From positions 1,240,001 through 1,304,000 of the forward strand of contig CBDAUF010000001.1 in NCBI GenBank assembly GCA_965200535.1: a stretch of 64,000 nucleotides of DNA, given 5' to 3'. The stretch is from MPNO01 sp965200535. GTDB taxonomy: Bacteria > Pseudomonadota > Alphaproteobacteria > MPNO01. Both the position numbers and the translations under genes were made by a program. Within the stretch, counting starts at the first letter, position 1, and the number at the start of each line of letters is the position of its first letter. Below the pieces are notes generated by a model. It made no database searches. It was not told the DNA's origin and worked only from the letters and a program-made list of their open reading frames with translations. Below, piece by piece: positions 46,615-55,055 of this stretch.

Positions 46615-46790
46615 GATGCTCCTCCCGACGGCGGCGGTGAAAGGGCGTCTCATCGCTACGATACATCGCACCTTCGCCGCCCGCCACCGCGCGGGCGCAC
46701 GGCGAACGGCGGCGGCGTGACCCCGGCCCTTCCCCGGCGCGGCGCGGGGGCGTAGCATCGCGGGCAGTCCTTTCCCCGGGAGATACGGCC

Positions 46791-47648
46791 ATGGCGAGCG
46801 ATGTCCGCACCGTTGAGACCGTCGATACGACCTATCTGCGCCACGGCGAGAGGCCGTTGGCGATGCGGCTGTTCATGCCGGACGGCGCCGGACCCTTCCC
46901 GGCGGTGATCGACATCCACGGCGGCGCCTGGAACCGGGGCGATCTCACGACCTGCCGGGACCGCGACGAGGCGCTGGCGGAGGCGGGGCTCGTCGCCGCC
47001 GCGATCGATTTCCGCCATGCCGGCGACGGCTACCCCACCTCGCTCGCCGACATCAACTACGCCGTCCGCTGGCTCAAGGCGCGGGCGGACGAATACCGGG
47101 TCGATCCCGGCCGCATCGGCCTGTCCGGCCAGTCGAGCGGCGGCCATCTCGCGATGCTGGCGGCGATGCGCCCCGACGATCCGCGCTACGCGGCGATCCC
47201 CCTCGCGGACGGGCCGGCGGTGGACGCCCGCGTGCGCTGCGTCGGCATGTCGTGGCCGGTGATCAACCCGCTGTCGCGCTACCGCCATGCCAAGCGGGTC
47301 GAGGCGCGCCCGGTGCCGCCGGACTGGGTCGCCGGGATCGTCGAGTGCCACGACCGCTACTGGATCACCGAAGAGGCGATGGCGGAAGGCAGCCCGACGC
47401 TCGCCCTCGAACGCGGGGAGGATGTCGAGACGCCGCCCGCGCTCTGGGTCCAGGGGCGGCCGGACGAGGTGCACGATTACCCAGACCCGGAGAGCGGCGC
47501 CGGGGTCAACGAGCCGGAGCGTTTTGCGCGCAACTACCGCGCCGCCGGCGGGGAGATCGATATCGTCTATATCGACAACGCGACGCGGTCCTCGTCGACC
47601 TCGTTCGATCCGCTGGCCCGCTTCTTCCTGCGCCATCTTGCGGCGTAG
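46791..47648 (+). CDS. Alpha/beta hydrolase (carboxylesterase, BD-FAE/HSL-like)
   Basis: The 285-residue product has the oxyanion motif IDIHGGAWNRGD near residue 45, nucleophile GQSSGGH near 120 and an Asp in WVQGRPDEVHDYPD. The usual C-terminal His is not obvious; ARNYRAAGGEIDIVYIDNA lies where it would be, with Asn in place of His. It might therefore be an atypical esterase. It is convergent with the broken PhyH gene. Confidence 0.8.
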   Translation: MASDVRTVETVDTTYLRHGERPLAMRLFMPDGAGPFPAVIDIHGGAWNRGDLTTCRDRDEALAEAGLVAAAIDFRHAGDGYPTSLADINYAVRWLKARADEYRVDPGRIGLSGQSSGGHLAMLAAMRPDDPRYAAIPLADGPAVDARVRCVGMSWPVINPLSRYRHAKRVEARPVPPDWVAGIVECHDRYWITEEAMAEGSPTLALERGEDVETPPALWVQGRPDEVHDYPDPESGAGVNEPERFARNYRAAGGEIDIVYIDNATRSSSTSFDPLARFFLRHLAA

Positions 47649-47678
47649 CCCGGCCCCGGCGGAGCCCGGCGGCGCGGC

Positions 47679-48494
47679 CTAGCGCTGCGCCCGCATCGCC
47701 GTGCGGTAGCGCATCCACGCCTCGTCGAGGGCGGCGAGACACACCGGGTCGAAAGCCTCCCCGGGTTCCGGGTCGGGCAGCCAGTTGCCCGCCGGATCGC
47801 CGCCCCGCAGCAGGATCGCCGTGGCCCCGTCGAACTGGGTCTGGCGCACGCGGCTCGCCGCGAAATGGACGGCGAAGCCGATGCGCGGCCAGGCCGCCCG
47901 GTTGGGCTCTGATGCGTGGATGGTCCGGTTGTGATGGATCGACATCTGGCCCGCCGCGAGCGGCATCTCCACCGCCCGGCGCTCGTCGACAGCGCGCACC
48001 GTCTGGCCGCGCACCAGCATGTTGTCGGGGTGGGGGATCTCGTCGTGGACCAGGATGTCCGGCCCGAGATGGGAGCCGGCGATGATCTTCATGCAGCCCG
48101 CCTCGGGCGTCGCGTCGGTGAAGGCGATCCAGGCGGTGACCGATTCCGGCGGTTCGAGCCCGTAATAGGTCGAATCCTGATGCCAGGAGATGAAGTCCGG
48201 ATCGCCCGCCTTCTTGGCGAAGAAGGAGGATCCCCAGCACACGAAATCCGGTCCGAGCAGGTCCTCGACCGCATCGCCGAGACGCGGCCGCCGGATGACC
48301 TCCCACAACCAGGGAAACGGCAGATGCGCCTTGATCCGTTAGCGCGCCTGCGCACCGCCCTCGGTGGCCGCATCGAGCGCCTCGTAGCGTCGGCGCAGCC
48401 CGGCCGCCTCTTCCGGCGACAGGAGGTCGAGGGGCCAGACCGCGCCGACGCGCCGCCACTGGTCCATCTGCGCCTCGGTCAGGATCCCGGCCAT
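47679..48494 (-). pseudogene. Phytanoyl-CoA dioxygenase family protein, copy 2, broken by in-frame TAA
   Basis: From ATG 48494 the frame encodes MAGILTEAQMDQWRRVGAVW, LDLLSPEEAAGLRRR, then TAA at 48339-48341 (codon 52), then RIKAHLPFPWLWEVIRRPR and the full oxygenase core to 47679. The core keeps the iron ligands (SWHQDSTYYGLEP, and HHNRTIHASEPNR). Relatives have an aromatic residue just before R-x-KAHL, so TAC-to-TAA is the simplest history. The part after the stop has an ATG at 48308 and could give a 209-residue truncated protein. It sits 4 bases downstream of the LLM monooxygenase stop side, on the same strand. Confidence 0.8.
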
Positions 48495-48498
48495 CGCA

Positions 48499-49791
48499 TC
48501 AGCCGCCCGCGTAGCGGTTGTCGGGCCGCCTCAACCCGAGATTCTCGCGCAGCGTCGCCCCCTCGTACCCGGTGCGCAGCAGCCCGCGCCGCTGCAGCAC
48601 CGGGACCACGCGGTCGACGAAATCGTCGAGGCCCTCGGGGAGATAGGGGAACATCAGGTTAAAACCGTCGCTGCCCGCGGTCTCCAGCCATTCCTCCATC
48701 TCGTCGGCGATCATCTCCGGCGTGCCCATGATGCAGAGCCCCGAGTAGCCGCCGAGCCTCTGGGCGAGTTGGCGGACCGTCAGGTTCTCGCGCTTCGCCA
48801 GCCTGACCGCGCGCTCGCGCCCCGACCGGGTCTGGTTGCTTTCCGGAATCTCCGGCAGCGGGCCGTCCGGGTCGAAGCCGGACGCATCGTGGCCGAGCGA
48901 GATCGACAGCGAGGCAACCGCGCTGTCGTAGTGGACCTTGCTGTCGAGCACGGCGCGCTTCTCGCGCGCTTCCTCGAGCGAGTCGGCGACCACCACCATG
49001 CAGCCCGGCAGGATCTTCATCTGGTCCGGGTCGCGCCCGGCCTTCTCCATCCGGCCCTTGACGTCGGCGTAGAAGGCCCGGCCCGCCGCGAGGTCGGTCT
49101 GCGAGGTGAAGACCGCCTCCGCGGTCTCGGCGGCCAACTGGCGCCCGGCGTCCGATGCGCCGGCCTGGACGATGACCGGCCATCCCTGCACCGGCCGCGC
49201 GATATTGAGCGGGCCGCGCACGTTGAAATATTCGCCGCGGTGGTCGAGCACATGGAGCTTGCCGGGATCGAAAAAGATGCCGCTCTCCTGGTCGCGCAGA
49301 AACGCGTCGTCCTCCCAACTGTCCCACAGCCCGGTGACCACGTCGAAGAATTCGCGCGCCCGCCGGTAGCGCAGCGCGTGTTCGAGATGGTCCTCGCGTC
49401 CGAAATTGCGCGAGGCGTCCGGGTTCGATGTGGTCACCACATTCCAGCCGGCGCGCCCGCCGCTGATGTGGTCGAGCGACGCGAAACGCCGCGCCACATG
49501 GTCGGGCTCGTCGTAGGTCGTCGAACCGGTGGCGATCAGTCCGAGATGCTCGGTCACCATGGCGAGCGCCGGCAGGAGTGTAATCGGCTCGAACGAGGTG
49601 ACGGTCGCGCTCCGCTTCAGTGCCTCCATCGGCATGTTGAGAACGGCGAGGTGGTCGGCCATGAAGAACGCGGCGAAGCAGCCGCGTTCGAGCGTCTGCG
49701 CGAAGCGCTTGATATGCCGGAAATTGAAATTGGCGTCGGGATAGGCGCCGGGATAGCGCCACGATCCGGTGTGGATGGTCACCGGCCGCAT
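48499..49791 (-). CDS. LLM-class flavin monooxygenase (NtaA/SnaA/DszA family), expected start codon missing
   Basis: The product has the NtaA/DszA-type TIM-barrel pattern: RPVTIHTGSWRYPGAYPDAN, ADHLAVLNMP, HISGGRAGWNVVTTSN, RAREFFDVVTGLWDSW, PVIVQAGASDAG and GYSGLCIMGTP. These enzymes use FMNH2 from a reductase to oxidise chelators, sulfur compounds or alkanes. Homologues begin about 12 residues earlier, and the frame indeed continues upstream (AGRRKLRLGAF) to a good ribosome-binding site (AGGAGG), but the codons there are ATC ATC (49825-49830) with no ATG or GTG. The first usable ATG, 49791, lacks a ribosome-binding site. Either translation starts at AUC or the gene has lost its start. Confidence 0.85.
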   Translation of the reverse strand: MRPVTIHTGSWRYPGAYPDANFNFRHIKRFAQTLERGCFAAFFMADHLAVLNMPMEALKRSATVTSFEPITLLPALAMVTEHLGLIATGSTTYDEPDHVARRFASLDHISGGRAGWNVVTTSNPDASRNFGREDHLEHALRYRRAREFFDVVTGLWDSWEDDAFLRDQESGIFFDPGKLHVLDHRGEYFNVRGPLNIARPVQGWPVIVQAGASDAGRQLAAETAEAVFTSQTDLAAGRAFYADVKGRMEKAGRDPDQMKILPGCMVVVADSLEEAREKRAVLDSKVHYDSAVASLSISLGHDASGFDPDGPLPEIPESNQTRSGRERAVRLAKRENLTVRQLAQRLGGYSGLCIMGTPEMIADEMEEWLETAGSDGFNLMFPYLPEGLDDFVDRVVPVLQRRGLLRTGYEGATLRENLGLRRPDNRYAGG

Positions 49792-49836
49792 GAACGCACC
49801 GAGCCGCAGCTTCCGTCTTCCCGCGATGATCGCCTC

Positions 49837-50028
49837 CTATCCCGCGCTTCCCGCAGCCGGCGGTTGGGCGGTTCCGGTGCGCGGGCCGTTCAGGAAACTG
49901 CCAACCAAGATATAGCGAACGAGGGTGTGGCAGGAAACCGGCAGGATCGCCAGGACCGATCCCAGGATCGGAGCCGGCTCGACCGCCCGTAGACCGCTGC
50001 ATCCATCGTCCGGCAGGAACCGGCGCAT
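49837..50028 (-). CDS. Small translationally coupled ORF, unknown
   Basis: Its ATG overlaps the stop of the upstream gene (TGATG), a sign of coupling. The 63-residue product has a hydrophobic middle (ILGSVLAILPVSCHTLVRYI) and a Gly/Pro/Thr-rich end (GPRTGTAQPPAAGSAG). It could be a single-span membrane peptide or, since a cyclodehydratase lies in the same region, a modified-peptide precursor. There is no recognised leader, so both readings are speculative. Confidence 0.35.
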   Translation of the reverse strand: MRRFLPDDGCSGLRAVEPAPILGSVLAILPVSCHTLVRYILVGSFLNGPRTGTAQPPAAGSAG

Positions 50029-51146
50029 CAGAGGGGAAGCGCTCCCGAAAGCACCATGTAGACATACGCCTTGACCTGCTCCAGCCGATCGCCGGAGATC
50101 ACCAGCTTGATGTGGTGAATACCGCGCAACATCACAAAACGCCCCGTCCTGGCGAACAGCGCGGTCGGCTTCTTGGACCAGCCGGCAAGCGCCTCGATCT
50201 TCTCCGGAACCACAAGAGCCTCATGGCGCAGGGCGTCCACGAAGGGATCCCAATCGGTCAGCGCATCGACGAAGTAACGCGGGTCCTGCGTATATCTTTG
50301 CTTGACGATGGGCGTGAGGCCGAGCGTCGGGCCGACCCCGTCCGCCCGCACGTCGATATTCACCCCGGTTCTCACAATGGTGGCGCGTTCCCGGAACCGC
50401 GCAACGACGTCTTCGACAACCGAGACCTGCCCCGGCCAGCCGATGCCGGCGAGATAGGAGCAAAGGTCCCGCTCCGTCTCGAAACCCATGACCGCCAGCC
50501 GGATCGTGCGGGCGCGGGACGGGAATACGCCGAACGAATCGAGGCGCGTATCGCCCGGCTGCGCGCGGTACGCCCGCTGCACGTTTTCCCTTTCGGCGGC
50601 GTCCGGTTGCCAGCCGGCGCTGGCAACCAGGGCATCGACCACCGCGCCGACCTCATCCTCCAGACCGCCGCCGGCAATAAGCGTCAACTCGTTGGGCCGC
50701 AAAAACATTCCCGGCCGCAAATCGTTCGCCCCGGACACAGAGCTTGTATCGTATTCCAGCATCAGTTTGCGCCCGACAATCTCGCGCAGCGCCGGGTTCC
50801 CGGCTTCCATTTGCCGGAGCAATTTCCTGACCGCTTTCGCGGTATCGTCCGTCTCCCCGCTCGTCGCCCGCTCTTCGAAGAAAGCGCCCGACCGGTTTCC
50901 GCTGGCAAGAGTGACGCCGAAATCCGCCACCGGCCGCCGGTCGTGCAAAGGCAGTTCAAAGCCGAACGGCTGAGCGCCCATGGTGATCGGAAGCCGGCGC
51001 GCACAGTCCAGGATGCGCTCCCATTGCCGCCCGTCTATAAGCGCGGGGGAAATGCTGCCTCTCAAGGACCCGAGCAGCTCCGCCATGCTGCCGCCTTCCC
51101 GGGCGAGACGCTCTTGGGTCAATGCGATTGCATCGTCAATTGCCAT
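50028..51146 (-). CDS. Unknown protein in the halogenase/YcaO region
   Basis: The 372-residue product from ATG 51146 is not one I recognise. It begins with a helical part (IDDAIALTQERLAREGGS, MAELLGSL), followed by a mixed alpha/beta protein with FGFELPLHDRRPVADFGV, GMFLRPNELTLIAGGG, NIDVRADGVGPTLGLTPIV and the end HHIKLVISGDRLEQVKAYVYM. No signal peptide or membrane helix. It is divergent from the LolA-like gene with a 363-base spacer, so it may be co-regulated. Because it is well formed and free of lesions, it is probably functional. Confidence 0.65.
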   Translation of the reverse strand: MAIDDAIALTQERLAREGGSMAELLGSLRGSISPALIDGRQWERILDCARRLPITMGAQPFGFELPLHDRRPVADFGVTLASGNRSGAFFEERATSGETDDTAKAVRKLLRQMEAGNPALREIVGRKLMLEYDTSSVSGANDLRPGMFLRPNELTLIAGGGLEDEVGAVVDALVASAGWQPDAAERENVQRAYRAQPGDTRLDSFGVFPSRARTIRLAVMGFETERDLCSYLAGIGWPGQVSVVEDVVARFRERATIVRTGVNIDVRADGVGPTLGLTPIVKQRYTQDPRYFVDALTDWDPFVDALRHEALVVPEKIEALAGWSKKPTALFARTGRFVMLRGIHHIKLVISGDRLEQVKAYVYMVLSGALPL

Positions 51147-51509
51147 GTCGTTTCCTCGCGCCGCGACCGAGGCGGCGCCGGTTTGCCGGGGAGGCCGGCG
51201 GCCCGGCCAAGGTCCATTCCGGTCGATGTTCAGGCCGCCGTTATTCCCTTGAAACTCTGTTCTTGTGAAGCGCTGTTCTTGTAGCCGCTGTTGCGCCCGT
51301 GGGTATGTCGGCGAGGCGCGGAACCGCATGTCATCATATCCACAGGCTTCCCGCCCCGGTAGACCTCTCGACTGTCAAAATCCGTCGGCTGACAAGTTGC
51401 CCGCGCCCGCCCGCACCCCCGGGCAGCGCCTCGGTTTGCAGCCTGCCACCCGCCGCAGCCCGCCACTTCACCTTTCCGGGGAATCGCGATACCATGCCGC
51501 ATAGCCTGC
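51147..51509. other. Divergent intergenic region
   Basis: Spacer between the unknown gene at 50028-51146 and the LolA-like gene. It is AT-richer around 51240-51300 and presumably holds both promoters; I could not identify boxes with confidence. Confidence 0.4.
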
Positions 51510-52398
51510 ATGGGATTCGTGCCGATGTTTCCTGATCGTGAAAGCGCCGAAATACGGTCTGCGGGCCGCCGGCGGACGAGGGGTTTTCCGCACGCCTGCG
51601 GCGTCCGCTTCCGCACCCTCGTCCTTGCATCTGCGTGCGTCCTGCTGCCCGGCGCGCATGCCGCTGCCCTGGCAGAAACACCGGAGGAAAAGGGGCTCAG
51701 GATTTCCCGCGAAGCCAGCGCCCGCGACGACGGTTTTGGCGACTTTACCGCTGGAATGACGATGGTGCTGCGCGACCGGCACGGCGAGGAGAGCATCCGC
51801 CAGATGCGCTTCAAGGTGCTGGAGGTGCAGGGGGGGCGGCGACAAGAGCCTATTCGTGTTCGATCAGCCGAAAGACGTGCAGGGAACGGCCCTGCTGACC
51901 CACGCCCATGCCGACACCCCGGACGATCAGTGGTTGTATCTGCCGGCCCTCAAAAGGGTGAAGCGCATCAACGCGGCGCGGCGTTCAGGCGCGTTTATGG
52001 GAAGCGAGTTTTCGTACGAAGACATGAGCTCTGCAGAATTGGAGGAATACACCTACAAATACCTTCGGGACGAGCCATGCGGGGACCTCACTTGTACGGT
52101 GATCGAGCAAACTCCCAGGGACAAGAAGTCGGGGTACAGCCGTAAGCTCGTCTGGCAAGACAGCGAAGAACTGAGAACCTGGAAGGTGCAACTCTACGAT
52201 CGCCGGAACGCGCATCGGAAGACGCTGACCTTTACAAACTATCGGCAATATCTGGATCGCTACTGGCGGGCCGACGAACAGACGATGGAAAACCATCTGA
52301 CCGGCGCCTCGACGGTACTCAAATGGACCGATTTCAAGTTTCGCAACAATCTTGAAGAAAGCGAATTTACGCGAACGGCGCTCCGGCGGATACGCTGA
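51510..52398 (+). pseudogene. LolA-like outer-membrane lipoprotein-sorting protein, frameshifted at a G run
   Basis: The N-terminal part carries a signal-like segment (TLVLASACVLLPGAHAAALA), then EEKGLRISREASARDDGFGD and MRFKVLEVQGG. At the run of six G (51831-51836) the frame must shift to continue as GDKSLFVFDQPKDVQGTALL, WLYLPALKRVKRINA, SGAFMGSEFSYEDM and DRYWRADEQTMENHLTGAST to the stop at 52398. With five G the frame would be intact (QGGGDK). So this is a one-base homopolymer insertion or a sequence error. The family is the LolA-like protein found beside MMPL-type exporters and DUF1302-like barrels, where it moves lipids or lipoproteins to the outer membrane. It overlaps the next gene (TGATG). 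Confidence 0.8.
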
Positions 52399-53627
52399 TG
52401 CGGCTGAGCGGCGCAATCGCGGCCTTCCTGCTGGCGGCCGCGGCGGGCGCCGAGGCGCAGTCTGCCAAATTGGCGGGCGACCTGAAGCTGCAGGGGCGGT
52501 GGTATCCGCAGTCGCCGGCCTTTCCGGAACAGCGTTCGGGCACCGGTGCGTTGGTTGTCGAGCCGACGCTTTACTGGGAGCCGGCACAAACGACCAGCTT
52601 CACCTTCACTCCGTTCTACCGCGTCGACAGCGCCGATTCCGCGCGCACGCAGGCCGATCTGCGAGAGGCCTACATGCTGTCGTACGGCGACTGGAGCGAA
52701 AATTCCTGGGAGCTTCGACTGGGGGTCGGCCGGGTTTTCTGGGGCGTCGCCGAGCTGCACAACCTGGTGGATGTCGTCAACCAGTCCGACCTCGTCGGGC
52801 ACCCGCGCGATCGACCCAAATTGGGTCAACCCATGGTGCACCTGACGATCTCCGGCGACTGGGGCATCGCTGAATCGTTTCTACTGCCCTATCACCGCAA
52901 GCTGACATTTCCGGGGCGCAAGGGGCGCCATCGTTCGGGCGCCAGCATCAGCGAGAACGCCTTGTACGAAAGCGGTGCCGGAGAGCGCCACGTCGATCTT
53001 GCATTCCGCTACAGCAATTCCGTGGGTCCGGCCGATTTCGGACTGAGCGCTTTTGTCGGAACCAGCCGCGACCCTTCGTTTCTCGTCAATGATCGAGGCC
53101 GGCAGTCGGCGGCCGCCGATCCGCTCCTGATCCCCTACTACGAACAGATCCGGCAATACGGGATCGATCTACAACTCACCACCGACCCGTGGCTTTACAA
53201 GATGGAATCCGTTCATCGCAGAGGAGCGCGCAACCTGCTGGGCCGGGAGGAAAATTACAACGCCTTCAATTTCGGCCTGGAACGCACTTTCTACACCATC
53301 TTCGGCGGGGCGGCGGATTTGACGCTCCTCGCCGAATGGCATTACGATAACCGCGGGCGCCGCGCCACAAGCGTCTGGGCGAACGACCTGTTTGTCATGG
53401 GTGTGCTGACCTTCAACGATGTACAAGGCACGGAGCTCGCGGCGGGTATCCTGGGCGACCTGCGCCACGATTCCCGGTCATTGAACCAGGAACTGAAGCG
53501 CCGTCTGTCGACCAGCTGGTCGATGCGCCTGGAAGCGATCGTGAACCTGAGCGCAGACCGGCAGGATCTGACCTACGATGGACGGCGCGACAGCTTTGTC
53601 GGCGGAGAACTCAGATACCGCTTCTGA
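52398..53627 (+). CDS. Outer-membrane beta-barrel protein (DUF1302/alginate-export-like)
   Basis: The 409-residue product has a signal peptide (AIAAFLLAAAAGAEA) and alternating strands throughout (FTFTPFYRVDSADSARTQAD, LREAYMLSYGDWSENSWELRL, VDLAFRYSNSVGPADFGLSA), ending in GGELRYRF with the terminal Phe of outer-membrane barrels. It resembles the barrel partners of LolA-like proteins. Start ATG overlaps the LolA-like stop, so the two are coupled. Likely role: export or transfer of a lipid-like compound across the outer membrane. Confidence 0.8.
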   Translation: MRLSGAIAAFLLAAAAGAEAQSAKLAGDLKLQGRWYPQSPAFPEQRSGTGALVVEPTLYWEPAQTTSFTFTPFYRVDSADSARTQADLREAYMLSYGDWSENSWELRLGVGRVFWGVAELHNLVDVVNQSDLVGHPRDRPKLGQPMVHLTISGDWGIAESFLLPYHRKLTFPGRKGRHRSGASISENALYESGAGERHVDLAFRYSNSVGPADFGLSAFVGTSRDPSFLVNDRGRQSAAADPLLIPYYEQIRQYGIDLQLTTDPWLYKMESVHRRGARNLLGREENYNAFNFGLERTFYTIFGGAADLTLLAEWHYDNRGRRATSVWANDLFVMGVLTFNDVQGTELAAGILGDLRHDSRSLNQELKRRLSTSWSMRLEAIVNLSADRQDLTYDGRRDSFVGGELRYRF

Positions 53628-53654
53628 TACCGGGGCGAAGGGCAATGGCCGTCC

Positions 53655-54953
53655 ATGCGGGAGTCGAGCGGATTGATCCAGCCGGGCAGTAAGTCCTTAC
53701 AGAAGATCGCGGTCGTCGGACGGGGCACCGCAGGCGCCCTGGCGGCTGCCAGCGTATCGTCTCTTCACCCCGGCAGGGACTACGAACTCCACCACATATA
53801 CGACTCGCGCATCCCGGCCATCGGCGTGGGCGAAGGCAGTTGGCCAAGCCTGGTTCAGGAATTGCAGAAACTGACAAATCTGCCCCATGAGACCGTCCAG
53901 CAGCGCCTGAATGGAACCCGCAAGTACGGCGTCGCGTTCGAAGGATGGGGCCGCGGCAATCGAGACTTCACGCACTATTTCACGCCGCAGCAGGTGTCCT
54001 ACGCCTACCACCTGTCCGCCGACCTGATGGAGGAACTGCTGCGCCGGGAACGCCCGCGCCGCATCGATGCGAAAGTGCTGAGTATCACGCGGGTGGAGGG
54101 CGGCGCGGAAGTGGCCTTCGAGAGCCTGCCGCCGGAGCGCTACAACCTGGTCTTCGACGCCCGCGGGTTTTCCAGGGAACTCGATCCCGACCGGCACATC
54201 GATATTTCCTTCATCCCCACCAACACAGCCGTTATCCGCCGCTGTCCGGCCGTCGTCGAAGAGCGCAAGGGGGGAGGGCCGGTCGTGCAACACACCTATA
54301 CCCGTGCCGTTGCCCGTCCGCACGGTTGGATATTCGTTATTCCGCTGACGGTGCACACGTCATACGGGTACATCTTCAACCGCGATATATCCAGCATGGC
54401 CGAAGTCGAAGCGGACTTCGACGCGTTTCTCGGAACCGACGGCGTAGCGGAATTCGAGCAACGCGCGGTCATTCCGTTTCCCAATTTTATCCATCGTCAG
54501 ATTTACGACGGCGCGGTGGCCCGCATCGGCAACGCCGCCGCTTTCATCGAGCCCCTCGAGGCGACGGCCATCGTATCGGCGCAGCTGCAGATCGGCATGG
54601 TTCTCAACATGCGCCTCAACCGCGCGGTAGAGCATCTTGAACGCGATGCGCCGGTGGTCAATCGATTTCTCATCAACAACATGCTCTGCTACGGCCTGTT
54701 CGTGGGTTGGCACTATTCCTGCGGCTCGGTATACGACAGCGCATTCTGGCGCTATGCGCGTGACCGTGCATGGCCGCGATTCCGCGAGGCGGCGGCCCCC
54801 GAGGCGGTGGATTGCGCCGCGCTGAGCCAATTCGACGAGATGATCGAACTGATGAACCGGACGGTCATCGACAAGGCGGATTGGGACCGGATGTGCGGCG
54901 TGCCTCTTACCAGTTACGCCCAGATGTCCCAGGGCCTCGGCTGTTGGCTGTAG
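53655..54953 (+). CDS. Flavin-dependent (tryptophan-type) halogenase
   Basis: The 432-residue product fits the tryptophan-halogenase family: FAD-binding VVGRGTAGALAAA near residue 20, GVGEGSWPSL near 58, the conserved Lys in TRKYGVAFEGW (Lys90) that forms the halogenating lysine adduct, and FIEPLEATAI near 300. The family's W-x-W-x-I-P motif reads W-I-F-V-I-P, with Phe in place of the second Trp. It needs a flavin reductase from elsewhere. It follows the barrel gene by 27 bases and faces the YcaO gene convergently. Confidence 0.85.
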   Translation: MRESSGLIQPGSKSLQKIAVVGRGTAGALAAASVSSLHPGRDYELHHIYDSRIPAIGVGEGSWPSLVQELQKLTNLPHETVQQRLNGTRKYGVAFEGWGRGNRDFTHYFTPQQVSYAYHLSADLMEELLRRERPRRIDAKVLSITRVEGGAEVAFESLPPERYNLVFDARGFSRELDPDRHIDISFIPTNTAVIRRCPAVVEERKGGGPVVQHTYTRAVARPHGWIFVIPLTVHTSYGYIFNRDISSMAEVEADFDAFLGTDGVAEFEQRAVIPFPNFIHRQIYDGAVARIGNAAAFIEPLEATAIVSAQLQIGMVLNMRLNRAVEHLERDAPVVNRFLINNMLCYGLFVGWHYSCGSVYDSAFWRYARDRAWPRFREAAAPEAVDCAALSQFDEMIELMNRTVIDKADWDRMCGVPLTSYAQMSQGLGCWL

Positions 54954-55055
54954 CGGGCCCCGGTCATCGTGCAGCCGGATCGGGACGATGCGACCGGCTG
55001 CGCCGGGCGGTCGAAGGATCGAGGCCGTGCACGGCGCCGGGGACGCGCTGCCTTC

